A DNA stretch of 64,000 nucleotides from Polycladomyces subterraneus (GTDB taxonomy: Bacteria > Bacillota > Bacilli > Thermoactinomycetales > JIR-001). The stretch is taken from assembly GCF_030433435.1 (NCBI RefSeq), contig NZ_JANRHH010000047.1, positions 124,001-188,000 of the forward strand, read 5' to 3'. Within the stretch, counting starts at the first letter, position 1. The number at the start of each line of letters is the position of its first letter. Of this stretch, positions 8,768-16,208 are shown one piece after another. The position numbers and the translations under genes are program-made. The notes under the pieces were generated by a model that ran no database searches, was not told the DNA's origin, and saw nothing but the letters and a program-made list of their open reading frames with translations.

Positions 8768-8842
8768 TGGCTGGGGAGGCAGGAATCGAACCTGCGCATC
8801 ACGGAGTCAAAGTCCGTTGCCTTACCGCTTGGCTACTCCCCA
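8768..8842 (-). tRNA. tRNA-Gln (UUG)
   Basis: A 75-nt cloverleaf on the minus strand: acceptor TGGGGAG/CTCCCCA, anticodon arm ACGGACTTTGACTCCGT with anticodon TTG, T-loop GGTTCGAATCC, encoded CCA at 8768-8770. Confidence 0.95.
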
Positions 8843-9006
8843 TCACATTCATATTGAGAATCAGAAGGTCACTCTTCACTAGCTACAGATATATTGCCAC
8901 AGTGAAGGTATTTTTATACAGCAATAATTGTCGTAAAAAAGAGGAAAATGATGAAATTTGTAGAATAGAAGGGGGTGTCTGGGTATAAAAGGTGAGGTGG
9001 TGGGAG

Positions 9007-9649
9007 ATGGATATTCCGGCTTCGATTGCGAAATTGCTGGAGCGGGCGATTGACATGCGCGCCAGTGATATTCATGTGGAGCCACAGGGGGACGGTTTGC
9101 GCATCCGGTTTCGGATCGACGGTTTATTGACAGTGGTTGACCGTATTCTGTCCGAGTGGGTGTTGCGATACGTGTCCCGCTTGAAAGGATCGGGGAGAAA
9201 CGCCTACCACAGGATGGGGCGATGACGATCCGGCATCGGGGTGAAAAGGTGGATGTGAGCATATCCACGATGCCGACCGTGCACGGGGAAAAGGTGGTAC
9301 TCCGCTTGTTGCGTGATCGTCCGGACGGATGGCTGTTGGCTGAATTGGGAATGGACGAGCCGGAGCTGTCTCGGGTGTCGCGTTTGATTGCCAGACCGCA
9401 TGGATTGATCGTGGTCACCGGTCCGACCGGATCAGGGAAGACGACGACGCTGTATGCGATGTTGCGCGAGTTGAACCGCCCCAAGACCAATATCGTGACA
9501 TTGGAAGACCCGGTGGAGTTTCAGATGGCGGGGGTAAACCAGATTCAGATTCACCCGAAAGCGGGCTTCACCTTCGCTGCGGGTTTGCGCGCCGTACTCC
9601 GCCAAGATCCCAACGTGATCATGGTGGGTGAAATACGGGACAAGGGACT
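9007..9649 (+). pseudogene. comGA: comGA remnant (competence pilus assembly ATPase), frameshifted and truncated
   Basis: The N-terminal frame (from ATG 9007; MDIPASIAKLL, ASDIHVEPQGDGLRIRFRIDG) is the GspE/ComGA domain. At about 9185 a small non-triplet deletion removes the residues normally between VSRLK and GEKRLPQDG, so the protein continues in another frame with Walker A GPTGSGKTTTLYAML and Walker B VGEIRD. Immediately after VGEIRD, at about 9640, the homology stops; the C-terminal third, all of comGB and comGC, and the start of comGD are missing. It cannot make a functional traffic ATPase. tRNA-Gln lies upstream. Confidence 0.85.
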
Positions 9650-10060
9650 TTATTGGAGATGGCATTGACCCTGGCATGCATCGGGATGTTGGCCGCGTTG
9701 GCCATTCCGGCCGCGGCGCAAATCGGGGAACGGGTGGATCGGGAGATGACTTTGTCCCGTCTGCAATCGGATTTGCGTATGTCACAGCGGTGGGCGGTGA
9801 GCCGCGAACGGGAGGTGGTTGTACAGTTGATGAAAGATGGCCGGCATTATCGGATTCGCTCCGGTTCCAACGTATGGCGGACAGGTGAGGTACCGCGGAG
9901 ATACCGACTGGTCAGCAATTATCCGTGCGGGATTTTGGTATTCCGTCGAAGCGGGCAGGTGCGGGGCGGAACAATTCACCTGTTGGAGGGGAACACGGTC
10001 CGGGGGATGGTGATCGTTCAGGTGGCATCGGAGCGTGTCTGCGTGGAGACGGCGCCGTGA
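9650..10060 (+). pseudogene. comGD: comGD remnant (pseudopilin), 5' end deleted
   Basis: The reading frame around LLEMALTLACIGMLAALAIPAAAQIG is a type IV pilin-like N-terminal helix, followed by a ComGD-type body to a stop at 10058-10060. The conserved leader and prepilin peptidase site (K-GF-TLLE) are incomplete, reading GTLLEM with the phenylalanine missing, because the deletion that removed comGB/comGC ends here. No start codon or ribosome site belongs to it; the first in-frame ATG (9659) lies inside the membrane helix. Confidence 0.75.
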
Positions 10061-10278
10061 AGACATTTGGGAGTGAACGTGGTTTCACGTTGGCGGAAGT
10101 GTTGACGGCACTGATGATCCTCAGTCTGTTGGCTGTCACGGCCATTCCGGCATTTGCAGAGTTGCGCATCCGACATCAGGCACAGGATCAGCGTTTTGAA
10201 GCCGTTCTGTTGATACAGGAACAAATGGAACGCCTCCAACGGGAACGGGTCGTGCCGCCGTTCAACAAGAAGATGTAG
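10057..10278 (+). pseudogene. comGE: comGE remnant (pseudopilin), prematurely stopped
   Basis: A GTG start overlapping the comGD stop (GTGA) begins a 73-residue frame with the prepilin signature RGFTLAEVLTALMILSLLAVTAIPAFAEL. The frame ends at a TAG (10276-10278). In the same frame beyond it the sequence MFRVTLRKR... VVIRWRED still resembles a pseudopilin tail, so the TAG is probably a nonsense mutation. It is part of the decayed comG operon. Confidence 0.65.
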
Positions 10279-10367
10279 ATCAGCCGTGCCAAGACGATGT
10301 TTCGGGTCACTCTCCGTAAAAGGTTGATTTATTCCCGTTTGCTGGAGTCGGAAGTGGTGATACGATG

Positions 10368-10655
10368 GCGGGAGGATCTGTCAGGGTTCGTAGCGGAACG
10401 GAAGGTGCGTTATGGTTGGATCGCCCCGACGGGAGCATCGTGTGTTACCAGTTAAAAAACGGCGGTGATTCGGGATGTTCGTCATCCCGGTGATCGTTTC
10501 TTTTCCGGGACTACTGTGATGTTGCACGAAGTGTATTTCCTTTCTTTCGTTCAGGTAGAGGATGGAGTGAAGGTAGAGGTGGGATTGCAAAACTGGTATG
10601 CCGACCTGGAAGTGTTTACGTTTATCCGATGTCGCGCACCTGCAGACAGGCCGTA
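10368..10655 (+). pseudogene. comGF: comGF remnant (pseudopilin-like), N-terminus lost and frameshifted
   Basis: Two frames together give a ComGF-like C-terminal half: WLDRPDGSIVCYQLKNGG up to about 10462, then a shift into VIRDVRHPGDRFF...LHEVYFLSFVQVEDGVKVEV up to a TAG at 10653-10655. The prepilin N-terminal helix expected for ComGF is absent. The assignment relies on position between comGE and comGG and on the DRPDGS-like core, so it is less certain than the ATPase remnant. Confidence 0.55.
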
Positions 10656-11026
10656 GTCGGCATAACGGCTTCGCGTTGCCGATGGTATTGGCCGTTACAA
10701 TGATGCTCTTTTTGTTGCTGACCGCTGCTGTGAGCAGTTTTGCCGACAACAGGGATGATACGATGTGGCAGTGGGAAATGACACAGGCGCAATATGCGGC
10801 GGAAACAGGGATTACCCGGATTCAGTTGATGCTGGCCGAACGGCGAACCGTTCGAGGGACTCTTTCTTTCACCTGGGATGGGACGAAAGTGCGGGTCCGG
10901 GCCCAACCGGGCCCGACTGGGTATTGGAATGTGACTGCCGTTGGAGAGCGGAGATACGGGATCGTACAAACCGTCCGCGCTGTGCTGGAAAACCGGAGAT
11001 GGACCATCGTCCGATGGGAACGATAA
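10598..11026 (+). CDS. comGG: ComGG-like minor pseudopilin, open frame at the end of the broken comG operon
   Basis: The frame encodes GFALPMVLAVTMMLFLLLTAAVSSFADN, a class III-type signal/helix, then about 95 residues typical of ComGG (QAQYAAETGITRIQLML). The start is unclear: ATG 10598 lies deep inside the comGF remnant with no ribosome site, and ATG 10628 is out of frame, so the natural start may have been lost to an indel. With comGA-comGF broken the product could not work in a pilus; it may be a pseudogene in progress. Confidence 0.6.
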   Translation: MPTWKCLRLSDVAHLQTGRSRHNGFALPMVLAVTMMLFLLLTAAVSSFADNRDDTMWQWEMTQAQYAAETGITRIQLMLAERRTVRGTLSFTWDGTKVRVRAQPGPTGYWNVTAVGERRYGIVQTVRAVLENRRWTIVRWER

Positions 11027-11137
11027 CCCAACGTCGTTGACACGCTGATGCGGAACCCATTCGACAGACGTCAGAGCAATCAAGTAATATAGTGAGTGAT
11101 ACATGCAGATGCAGCATCAAAGGAGAACACAGAGCAA

Positions 11138-11683
11138 ATGAAACAGCACCTGATTTTGATCGGCATGATGGGGACCGGCAAAACATCGGTGGGACGGGCG
11201 CTGTCTGAACGCCTGGGACTTCCGATGACGGATACCGACCGTATGATCGAGCAAACCACGGGACAAACCATCACCCAATTGTTTAAGGAACAGGGTGAGC
11301 AGGGCTTTCGTGATATCGAAACACAAGTGTTGTCTCAAGTGTTGGCGGAGGCCCCCCGAGTGATCGCCACGGGAGGGGGCATCGTTCTCCGAGATGAAAA
11401 CGTCGAACGGATGAAGCAGCGCGGTTGGGTGGTTTGCCTACAAGCCTCAGCGGAAGAGATTTGCCAACGGTTGGCAGGTGATACCAATCGGCCGTTGTTG
11501 CATGGAGATCTGAAACAGCGTGTCCGACAATTGATGCAGGAGCGGGCGGGTAAATACGATTTTGCCGACTGGAAAGTGGAGACCACGGGCCGAACCGCAT
11601 CTGAAGTGGCGGAGGAAATTGAACAGTGGTGGCGTAGGGAGATGGACGTCGCGTTTAAACATGCCCCCTTGCGGTCATCCTAA
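11138..11683 (+). CDS. aroK: Shikimate kinase
   Basis: A 181-residue P-loop kinase that phosphorylates shikimate in the chorismate pathway. It contains Walker A GMMGTGKTSVGR, the shikimate-binding DTDRMIEQ and FRDIE segments, the glycine-rich VIATGGGIVLR and the lid ANRPLL-like TNRPLLHG, all in canonical order and length. ATG 11138 is chosen because the P-loop is 8-15 residues in and AAGGAG lies 12 bases upstream. It follows the comG remnants and precedes yqzE, an arrangement I recall from some Bacillaceae. Confidence 0.95.
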   Translation: MKQHLILIGMMGTGKTSVGRALSERLGLPMTDTDRMIEQTTGQTITQLFKEQGEQGFRDIETQVLSQVLAEAPRVIATGGGIVLRDENVERMKQRGWVVCLQASAEEICQRLAGDTNRPLLHGDLKQRVRQLMQERAGKYDFADWKVETTGRTASEVAEEIEQWWRREMDVAFKHAPLRSS

Positions 11684-11706
11684 GACCGTAGGGGGTGTTG
11701 TTTTTG
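11664..11706 (+). terminator. Possible terminator or attenuator at the end of aroK
   Basis: CCCCCTTGCGGTC pairs imperfectly with GACCGTAGGGGG, followed by TGTTGTTTTTG. It overlaps the aroK 3' end and the GGGGG that serves as the yqzE ribosome site, so it may tune yqzE rather than end transcription. Confidence 0.45.
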
Positions 11707-11889
11707 TCTTCCAAAGATTTGGTACGCATGATGTTGGAACGGATGATCTGGTATGTGGAAACCCCGAGGCAGGAACGCAAACAATTGCAGAAAAAGAAGG
11801 AACCGTGGACGGTGCGATGGTTCGGCATGCTTCCCATCTCGTTGAGCATGATGATGAACAAAGGAAAGGAACGGATCAGGAGATCATGA
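11704..11889 (+). CDS. yqzE: YqzE-family small protein
   Basis: A 61-residue basic protein: SSKDLVRMMLERMIWYVETP, then RQERKQ, EPWTVRWFGMLPISLSMMM and a basic tail, matching the YqzE family that normally sits at the end of Bacillus comG operons. TTG 11704 is chosen because the family starts at SS-D-V and GGGGG lies about 8 bases upstream. Its survival beside a dead comG operon suggests that it has another role or has not yet decayed. Confidence 0.75.
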   Translation: MSSKDLVRMMLERMIWYVETPRQERKQLQKKKEPWTVRWFGMLPISLSMMMNKGKERIRRS

Positions 11890-12044
11890 ACACGTATGAT
11901 CAAAGCAAGAAAGGGTACCGATTGGTCAACCTGGAAGATCGTCCGGATGTGATGCGGATGATCTCACAGGCGGAGCAAGAGTTACACCGCTTACTGCAGC
12001 AAGACGTCGCGTTGGTCGCCTACGTTCGTCAGGCTGATTCGTAA
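11886..12044 (+). CDS. Small hypothetical protein coupled to yqzE
   Basis: A 52-residue acidic protein (MNTYDQSKKGYRLVNLEDRPDVMRM...LLQQDVALVAYVRQADS). ATG 11886 overlaps the yqzE stop (ATGA) and CAGGAG is just upstream, so it is probably translated by coupling. The central part is predicted helical. No family was recognised. Confidence 0.6.
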   Translation: MNTYDQSKKGYRLVNLEDRPDVMRMISQAEQELHRLLQQDVALVAYVRQADS

Positions 12045-12123
12045 TAATCGCAGCACCATAAATTTGACCGCATATCCCGGGACCGTATGTGAAAACCTAT
12101 GGTCCATGAAGGAGGTGTCCGTC

Positions 12124-12372
12124 ATGGCGAAACGCATCGCTGTGGAAGATCATTTGAAACACGTACAGGAATTTTTGCGAGACAATGGTTATGAAGTCGT
12201 TCCTTTGAACGCGTCGACCCAGCTTGACACTTGCGATTGCTGTGTGATTTCAGGTGTGGACAAAGATGTGATGGGCATGCAAAACATTGATACGGGCGCA
12301 CCGGTGATCAGTGTCAAGGGGCAGACGGTGGAAGAAGTATACCGCGCAGTCCAGGAACGTGTGGGAATTTGA
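12124..12372 (+). CDS. ykuS: YkuS family (UPF0180) protein
   Basis: An 82-residue protein with the family pattern: an N-terminal AVEDHLKHVQEFLRDNGYEVV helix-strand unit, LDTCDCCVISGVDKDVMGM in the middle and GAPVISVKGQTVEEVYRAVQ at the end. ATG 12124 has a near-perfect AAGGAGGTG 8-9 bases upstream. The biochemical function of this family is unknown. A long non-coding stretch with its own terminator follows. Confidence 0.88.
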   Translation: MAKRIAVEDHLKHVQEFLRDNGYEVVPLNASTQLDTCDCCVISGVDKDVMGMQNIDTGAPVISVKGQTVEEVYRAVQERVGI

Positions 12373-12392
12373 TCACCTGATCATCAGGATGT

Positions 12393-12586
12393 TTGACAAA
12401 CGGTGTGAAACGCGGTAGACCTCACGATAGGGCGGCCCGTTTTCCATGAACGACCTTGGAGCTGATGTGAAACCGTGAGGGAAACAGGCTAGCTAACCTC
12501 GGACAAAAGGGATTGATGAGACGCACCCAAGCGTCTGTTTGCAAACTTGATGAGCTGTTTACGGGGAGCCAAAAGGCTCCCTTTTC
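12393..12586 (+). ncRNA. Candidate non-coding transcript or degenerate repeat (element A) with terminator
   Basis: The 319-base gap before ispG holds no plausible gene. TTGACA (12393-12398) may be a -35 box, with a weak -10 17 bases on. CCTCACG (about 12420) pairs with CGTGAGG (about 12474), enclosing GGCCCGTTTTCC and GAACGACCTTGGAGC, motifs shared with the stretches near 15046 and 33971. The stretch ends in GGGAGCC-AAAA-GGCTCCC-TTTT (12564-12585), a good terminator. It could be a small RNA or an old relative of the MITE-like repeat; no known riboswitch was recognised. Confidence 0.4.
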
Positions 12587-12601
12587 GTCAGCTTGAAATA
12601 T

Positions 12602-12609
12602 GGTATACT
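12602..12609 (+). promoter_or_regulatory. Extended -10 promoter for ispG
   Basis: TGGTATACT directly after the upstream terminator fits an extended -10 element and lies about 80 bases before the ispG start. Confidence 0.45.
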
Positions 12610-12691
12610 CATATAGGTGGAATGTAGGACTCATCCATGATTTTCCTAATGCCACCATTTGACGGATCGATACAAAGGAGCGATCAGATCC

Positions 12692-13786
12692 ATGTTCCAT
12701 CGAACGGAAACCAGACCGGTTAAAGTTGGGAACATCCAAATCGGCGGGAATGATCAAGTGGTCATTCAAAGCATGACCACCACCAAAACGCATGATGTCA
12801 AAGCAACAGTGGAGGAAATCAATCGACTGGCGGAAGCGGGTTGCCAGATTGTCCGTGTTGCAGTGCCTGATATGCGGGCTGCGGAAGCCATTCCGTTGAT
12901 CAAAAAAGAAGTAAACGTACCATTGGTGGCTGACATTCATTTCGATTACAAATTGGCGTTGAAAGCGATCGAAGGCGGTATCGACAAGATCCGGATCAAC
13001 CCCGGTAATATCGGTCGACGCGAAAAAGTGGAAGCGGTGGTCAAGGCTGCAAAAGAACGGGGCATTCCCATCCGCATCGGGGTTAACGCCGGTTCATTGG
13101 AAAAACGGATCTTGGAGAAATACGGCTATCCGACTGCAGAGGGAATGGTCGAAAGCGCCCTCTACCATATTGGCATTTTGGAAGAGCTCGATTTCCACGA
13201 CATCGTCGTATCGCTCAAAGCGTCCGATGTGCGTCTCGCGATCGAGGCCTACAAAAAAGCGGCTGAAACGTTCCGTTATCCGCTCCATCTCGGCATTACC
13301 GAATCGGGAACCTTGTTCTCGGGCACAGTGAAAAGCGCCGCCGGCCTGGGAGCGCTGTTGGCGATGGGGATCGGTTCCACCATTCGGATTTCCTTGAGCG
13401 CTGATCCGGTGGAAGAAGTGAAAGTGGCCCGGGAATTGCTGAAGGCTTTCGGATTGGCCGCCAATGCCGCTACGTTAATCTCCTGTCCCACTTGTGGGCG
13501 CATTGAGATTGATTTGATCAGTATCGCCAATGAGATTGAGGAATACATCTCCAAAATTCAAGCGCCGATCAAGGTATCCGTCTTGGGTTGCGCGGTCAAC
13601 GGTCCAGGGGAAGCCAAAGAAGCCGACATTGGCATCGCCGGTGCACGCGGAGAGGGATTGTTGTTCCGACATGGAAAGATCATCCGCAAAATCCCGGAAG
13701 AGAAAATGGTGGAGGAACTGAAGAAAGAGATTGATAAGCTGGCGGAAGAATATCGCCGTAAACAACAAGCGGAACAAGGTGCTTGA
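12692..13786 (+). CDS. ispG: (E)-4-hydroxy-3-methylbut-2-enyl-diphosphate synthase (GcpE)
   Basis: A 364-residue [4Fe-4S] enzyme of the MEP isoprenoid pathway that reduces 2-C-methylerythritol cyclodiphosphate to [23 protein letters not shown] at the start, the TIM-barrel body and the cluster ligands SCPTCGR and [10 protein letters not shown] near the C-terminus are all present; this is the compact bacterial form. ATG 12692 has AAAGGAG 11 bases upstream; an in-frame ATG at 12659 is less likely. It is flanked by terminators on both sides and is probably monocistronic. Confidence 0.96.
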   Translation: MFHRTETRPVKVGNIQIGGNDQVVIQSMTTTKTHDVKATVEEINRLAEAGCQIVRVAVPDMRAAEAIPLIKKEVNVPLVADIHFDYKLALKAIEGGIDKIRINPGNIGRREKVEAVVKAAKERGIPIRIGVNAGSLEKRILEKYGYPTAEGMVESALYHIGILEELDFHDIVVSLKASDVRLAIEAYKKAAETFRYPLHLGITESGTLFSGTVKSAAGLGALLAMGIGSTIRISLSADPVEEVKVARELLKAFGLAANAATLISCPTCGRIEIDLISIANEIEEYISKIQAPIKVSVLGCAVNGPGEAKEADIGIAGARGEGLLFRHGKIIRKIPEEKMVEELKKEIDKLAEEYRRKQQAEQGA

Positions 13787-13800
13787 GAATTCATCTCTAC

Positions 13801-13828
13801 AAACTCCGGAATCCCGGAGTTTTTTTGT
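13801..13828 (+). terminator. Terminator of ispG
   Basis: AAACTCCGG and CCGGAGTTT form a stem over a 4-base loop, followed by T-rich sequence. Confidence 0.88.
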
Positions 13829-13885
13829 TATACATCCCCACAAATATTGAAATACTGAAGCTGAATTGCAGAAAGGAGGATCATG

Positions 13886-14104
13886 ATGGGCCGTTTGGCT
13901 TTCATATTGGTGATTGTCGGTGCTTTGAACTGGTTGCTGATCGGACTGTTTCAATGGGATTTGGTATCCGCCATCTTTGGAGGAGACGCCACGCGCGATT
14001 CATCGATCATCAGTCGGATCATTTATAGCCTCGTGGGGGTGGCGGGAATTTACTCCATCAAATACTTGTTTGAAGATCGGGCACCCACCCGCCAAGCAGA
14101 ATAA
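13886..14104 (+). CDS. DUF378 family small membrane protein (YuzA-like)
   Basis: A 72-residue protein with two hydrophobic helices: LAFILVIVGALNWLLIGLF with the family NW motif, and IIYSLVGVAGIYSIKYLF. FQWDLVSAIFGG between them is the conserved linker. AAAGGAGG precedes two adjacent ATGs; 13886 has the better spacing, 13883 is possible. It stands alone between two terminators. The function of the family is unknown. Confidence 0.85.
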   Translation: MGRLAFILVIVGALNWLLIGLFQWDLVSAIFGGDATRDSSIISRIIYSLVGVAGIYSIKYLFEDRAPTRQAE

Positions 14105-14114
14105 ATGGGAGTCT

Positions 14115-14145
14115 CAACACCGGATACACCGGTGTTGTTTTTTGT
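14115..14145 (+). terminator. Terminator of the DUF378 gene
   Basis: CAACACCGG and CCGGTGTTG form an 8-9 bp stem with a short loop and a T6 run. Confidence 0.9.
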
Positions 14146-14252
14146 TTGAATCGGCCATTCCCGCAGTACAGTTGCTGTCTGCAGATGCGTATATTGAAAC
14201 AGCGATTGAATGAGTGATACCGGATTGAATCAAAAGGGGAGGGGGCAGAAAT

Positions 14253-14969
14253 ATGAGGCCGTTGATCGGGTTGACGATGTCCCTGAGGGAAGAACGGGTG
14301 CAGACGTTGTCACGCGATTACAGCGATGCGGTCCGTAGCGCAGGAGGAATACCGGTGGCGATTCCGTTCTGTGAAGATCCGGAGGTCGTAACTGAGATGG
14401 CTCATCGCTTAGACGGCGTGGTGTTGACCGGCGGAGGGGATATCGATCCGTCATTGTTCGGGGAAGAACCGTTACCCGGCTTGGGAGAGATTGTGCCGGA
14501 ACGGGATCGCATGGAGACGGCTCTGATCCGTCTTTTCTTGGAATGGGACAAACCGCTTCTGGCCATCTGCAGGGGATGTCAAGTATTGAACATCGCTGTG
14601 GGTGGCGACATGTATCAAGATTTGTACACTCAACGCGAGGGTCTACTACAGCATCGTCAGCGATCACCCCGTTACCATGCCACGCATGCGATTCAGCTCG
14701 TGGAAGGCACCTTGCTGCATCGTTTGGCCAAGGAAAATACTGTCCGGGTTAACAGCTTTCATCATCAAGCCGTTCGCAGAGTCCTCTCTCCGCTGCGGGT
14801 TGCCGCACGGACGGGCGATGGTGTGATCGAGGCAATCGAAAGTGCGCGACACCGGTTTGTCGTGGGCGTACAGTGGCATCCCGAATGCATGGCAGAGACG
14901 GACGCTTTTTCCCGAAGATTGTTTGAAGCATTGGTGGAAACGGCTGGACGTCGCTCAGGACGGATTTGA
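14253..14969 (+). CDS. Gamma-glutamyl-gamma-aminobutyrate hydrolase family peptidase (PuuD-like)
   Basis: A 238-residue class I glutamine-amidotransferase-fold hydrolase (peptidase C26). The nucleophile is in LAICRGCQVLN (Cys at about residue 107), and SFHHQAV and VGVQWHPE carry the His/Glu of the triad; LTGGGDIDP is the family loop. Relatives cleave gamma-glutamyl amides such as gamma-Glu-GABA in putrescine breakdown. No other puu gene is nearby, so the substrate is open. AGGGGAGGGGG lies upstream of ATG 14253. Confidence 0.9.
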   Translation: MRPLIGLTMSLREERVQTLSRDYSDAVRSAGGIPVAIPFCEDPEVVTEMAHRLDGVVLTGGGDIDPSLFGEEPLPGLGEIVPERDRMETALIRLFLEWDKPLLAICRGCQVLNIAVGGDMYQDLYTQREGLLQHRQRSPRYHATHAIQLVEGTLLHRLAKENTVRVNSFHHQAVRRVLSPLRVAARTGDGVIEAIESARHRFVVGVQWHPECMAETDAFSRRLFEALVETAGRRSGRI

Positions 14970-15033
14970 AAGGGTGCTGTGATGTCCGAGGGAGAATGAA
15001 ACCAGAGGAGGACAAAGTCCGACAGAAAAGCCA

Positions 15034-15185
15034 GGAATTAAATGGGCCATTTTCCCACGAGCGACCTTAGAGCAACAGGAGCGAGAAGGAAAACAGTGCA
15101 CCCGAAATCACGAATGGCTACCTAGACCACGACCACTTTGTCAGTAGTCCCAGCCCCCACTTTAAGAGCGGGGGCCTCCTTTTTC
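15034..15185 (+). other. Intergenic element B with a plus-strand terminator
   Basis: Between the amidotransferase and the convergent cydB gene lies a GGGCCATTTTCCCACGAGCG block (15046 on) that shares its core with the stretches near 12434 and 33971 and with the MITE-like repeat. TTTTCC and GGAAAA can pair around it. It ends in AGCCCCCACTTTAAGAGCGGGGGCC then CCTTTTT, a plus-strand terminator (15151-15185) overlapping the cydB stop codon. It may be a 3' UTR, a small RNA or a decayed repeat. Confidence 0.4.
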
Positions 15186-16196
15186 ACCGCGAACGTATTT
15201 TGCATTGAACAGAAACAAGCGCAACAAGAGATACAATGACGGAATGAGCAAAAACAGGCCAGCAATAAACGCGGTCACCAACGCCACTCCCATCGTGGAG
15301 TTGGTCAATGCGGAGTGAATCGTCACATACGGATACAACAGGTATGGCAGGTGGGAGATACCGTAACCGTAGAACGCGAATGCAAACTGAAGCATGACGA
15401 GGATGAACGCCCATCCCAGCGCTTTACGCTTCCAGATCAGGGTGACCGCTCCAAGGAAGCAAAGCAGGGATAAGGCAAACATCCACCACAGCTCCAACGT
15501 TTTGGCGAAATGCTGAGGATTGTGCTGAGATAATCCGACAAAGACGAGGAAACTGGCCAGAATCGTCGGTCCGCTCCAAGCGAGTGCATATTTACGCAAC
15601 AGCTCCATGGCGGGACGGTCTTCTGCACGGTGTGCATAAAACGTAAGGAAACTGGCGCTGATGTAAAGTACACTGACCAAGGCGAGGAAGACGACCGACC
15701 AGGAATACGGGCTGGTCAACAGCCGATCCGGTAAAAAGATGACATCATCGCCTTCTTTGCGGATGAATCCCCCTTCGGATATGGTCAGCACCGTAGACAG
15801 AGAGGCAGGGATAAACAGTCCGGTTGCGCCGTACAGAAACAAATACAACCGGCTTTTCCGCGCGCCATAATTGGCAAAGGCGTAAAACGAACCACGGATC
15901 GCTAGCAACAAAAGGGCGATTCCGCCGGGGAGCAACAAGGTGGTTCCGTAGTAATACGCCGTTTCAGGAAAAAAACCGACTAATCCGACGAAAAAGAACA
16001 CCAGAAACACGTTGGTAACTTCCCACACAGGGGATAAATATCGGTCGATGATCTGGTTGATGATGTGTTCCTGTTTGGTTACCGCACTGTAATAGGAAAA
16101 AAATCCGGCTCCAAAGTCGATGGACGCCACGATCAAATAGCCGTACAAAAAGGTCCACAGCACCGTGATCCCGATCCATTCCAAATGCACGGTCAT
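15162..16196 (-). CDS. cydB: Cytochrome bd ubiquinol/menaquinol oxidase subunit II
   Basis: A 344-residue membrane protein with about eight hydrophobic segments, of the expected length. The N-terminal LYGYLIVASIDFGAGFF and SPVWEVTNVFLVFFFVG segments are CydB signatures. With CydA it forms the bd-type quinol oxidase that reduces O2 without proton pumping, useful at low oxygen. It starts 12 bases after the cydA stop with a GGGGGG ribosome site. No cydCD genes follow here. Confidence 0.93.
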   Translation of the reverse strand: MTVHLEWIGITVLWTFLYGYLIVASIDFGAGFFSYYSAVTKQEHIINQIIDRYLSPVWEVTNVFLVFFFVGLVGFFPETAYYYGTTLLLPGGIALLLLAIRGSFYAFANYGARKSRLYLFLYGATGLFIPASLSTVLTISEGGFIRKEGDDVIFLPDRLLTSPYSWSVVFLALVSVLYISASFLTFYAHRAEDRPAMELLRKYALAWSGPTILASFLVFVGLSQHNPQHFAKTLELWWMFALSLLCFLGAVTLIWKRKALGWAFILVMLQFAFAFYGYGISHLPYLLYPYVTIHSALTNSTMGVALVTAFIAGLFLLIPSLYLLLRLFLFNAKYVRGEKGGPRS

Positions 16197-16208
16197 TCAC
16201 CCCCCTTT

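Noticed and set aside
12393-12586. c-di-AMP (ydaO/yuaA) riboswitch
   Set aside because: An AGCTAACCTCGG-like string is present, but the conserved 5' GGGGAACC and GGGGU-GAAUC parts are missing, and the stretch ends in a terminator before the ispG promoter.
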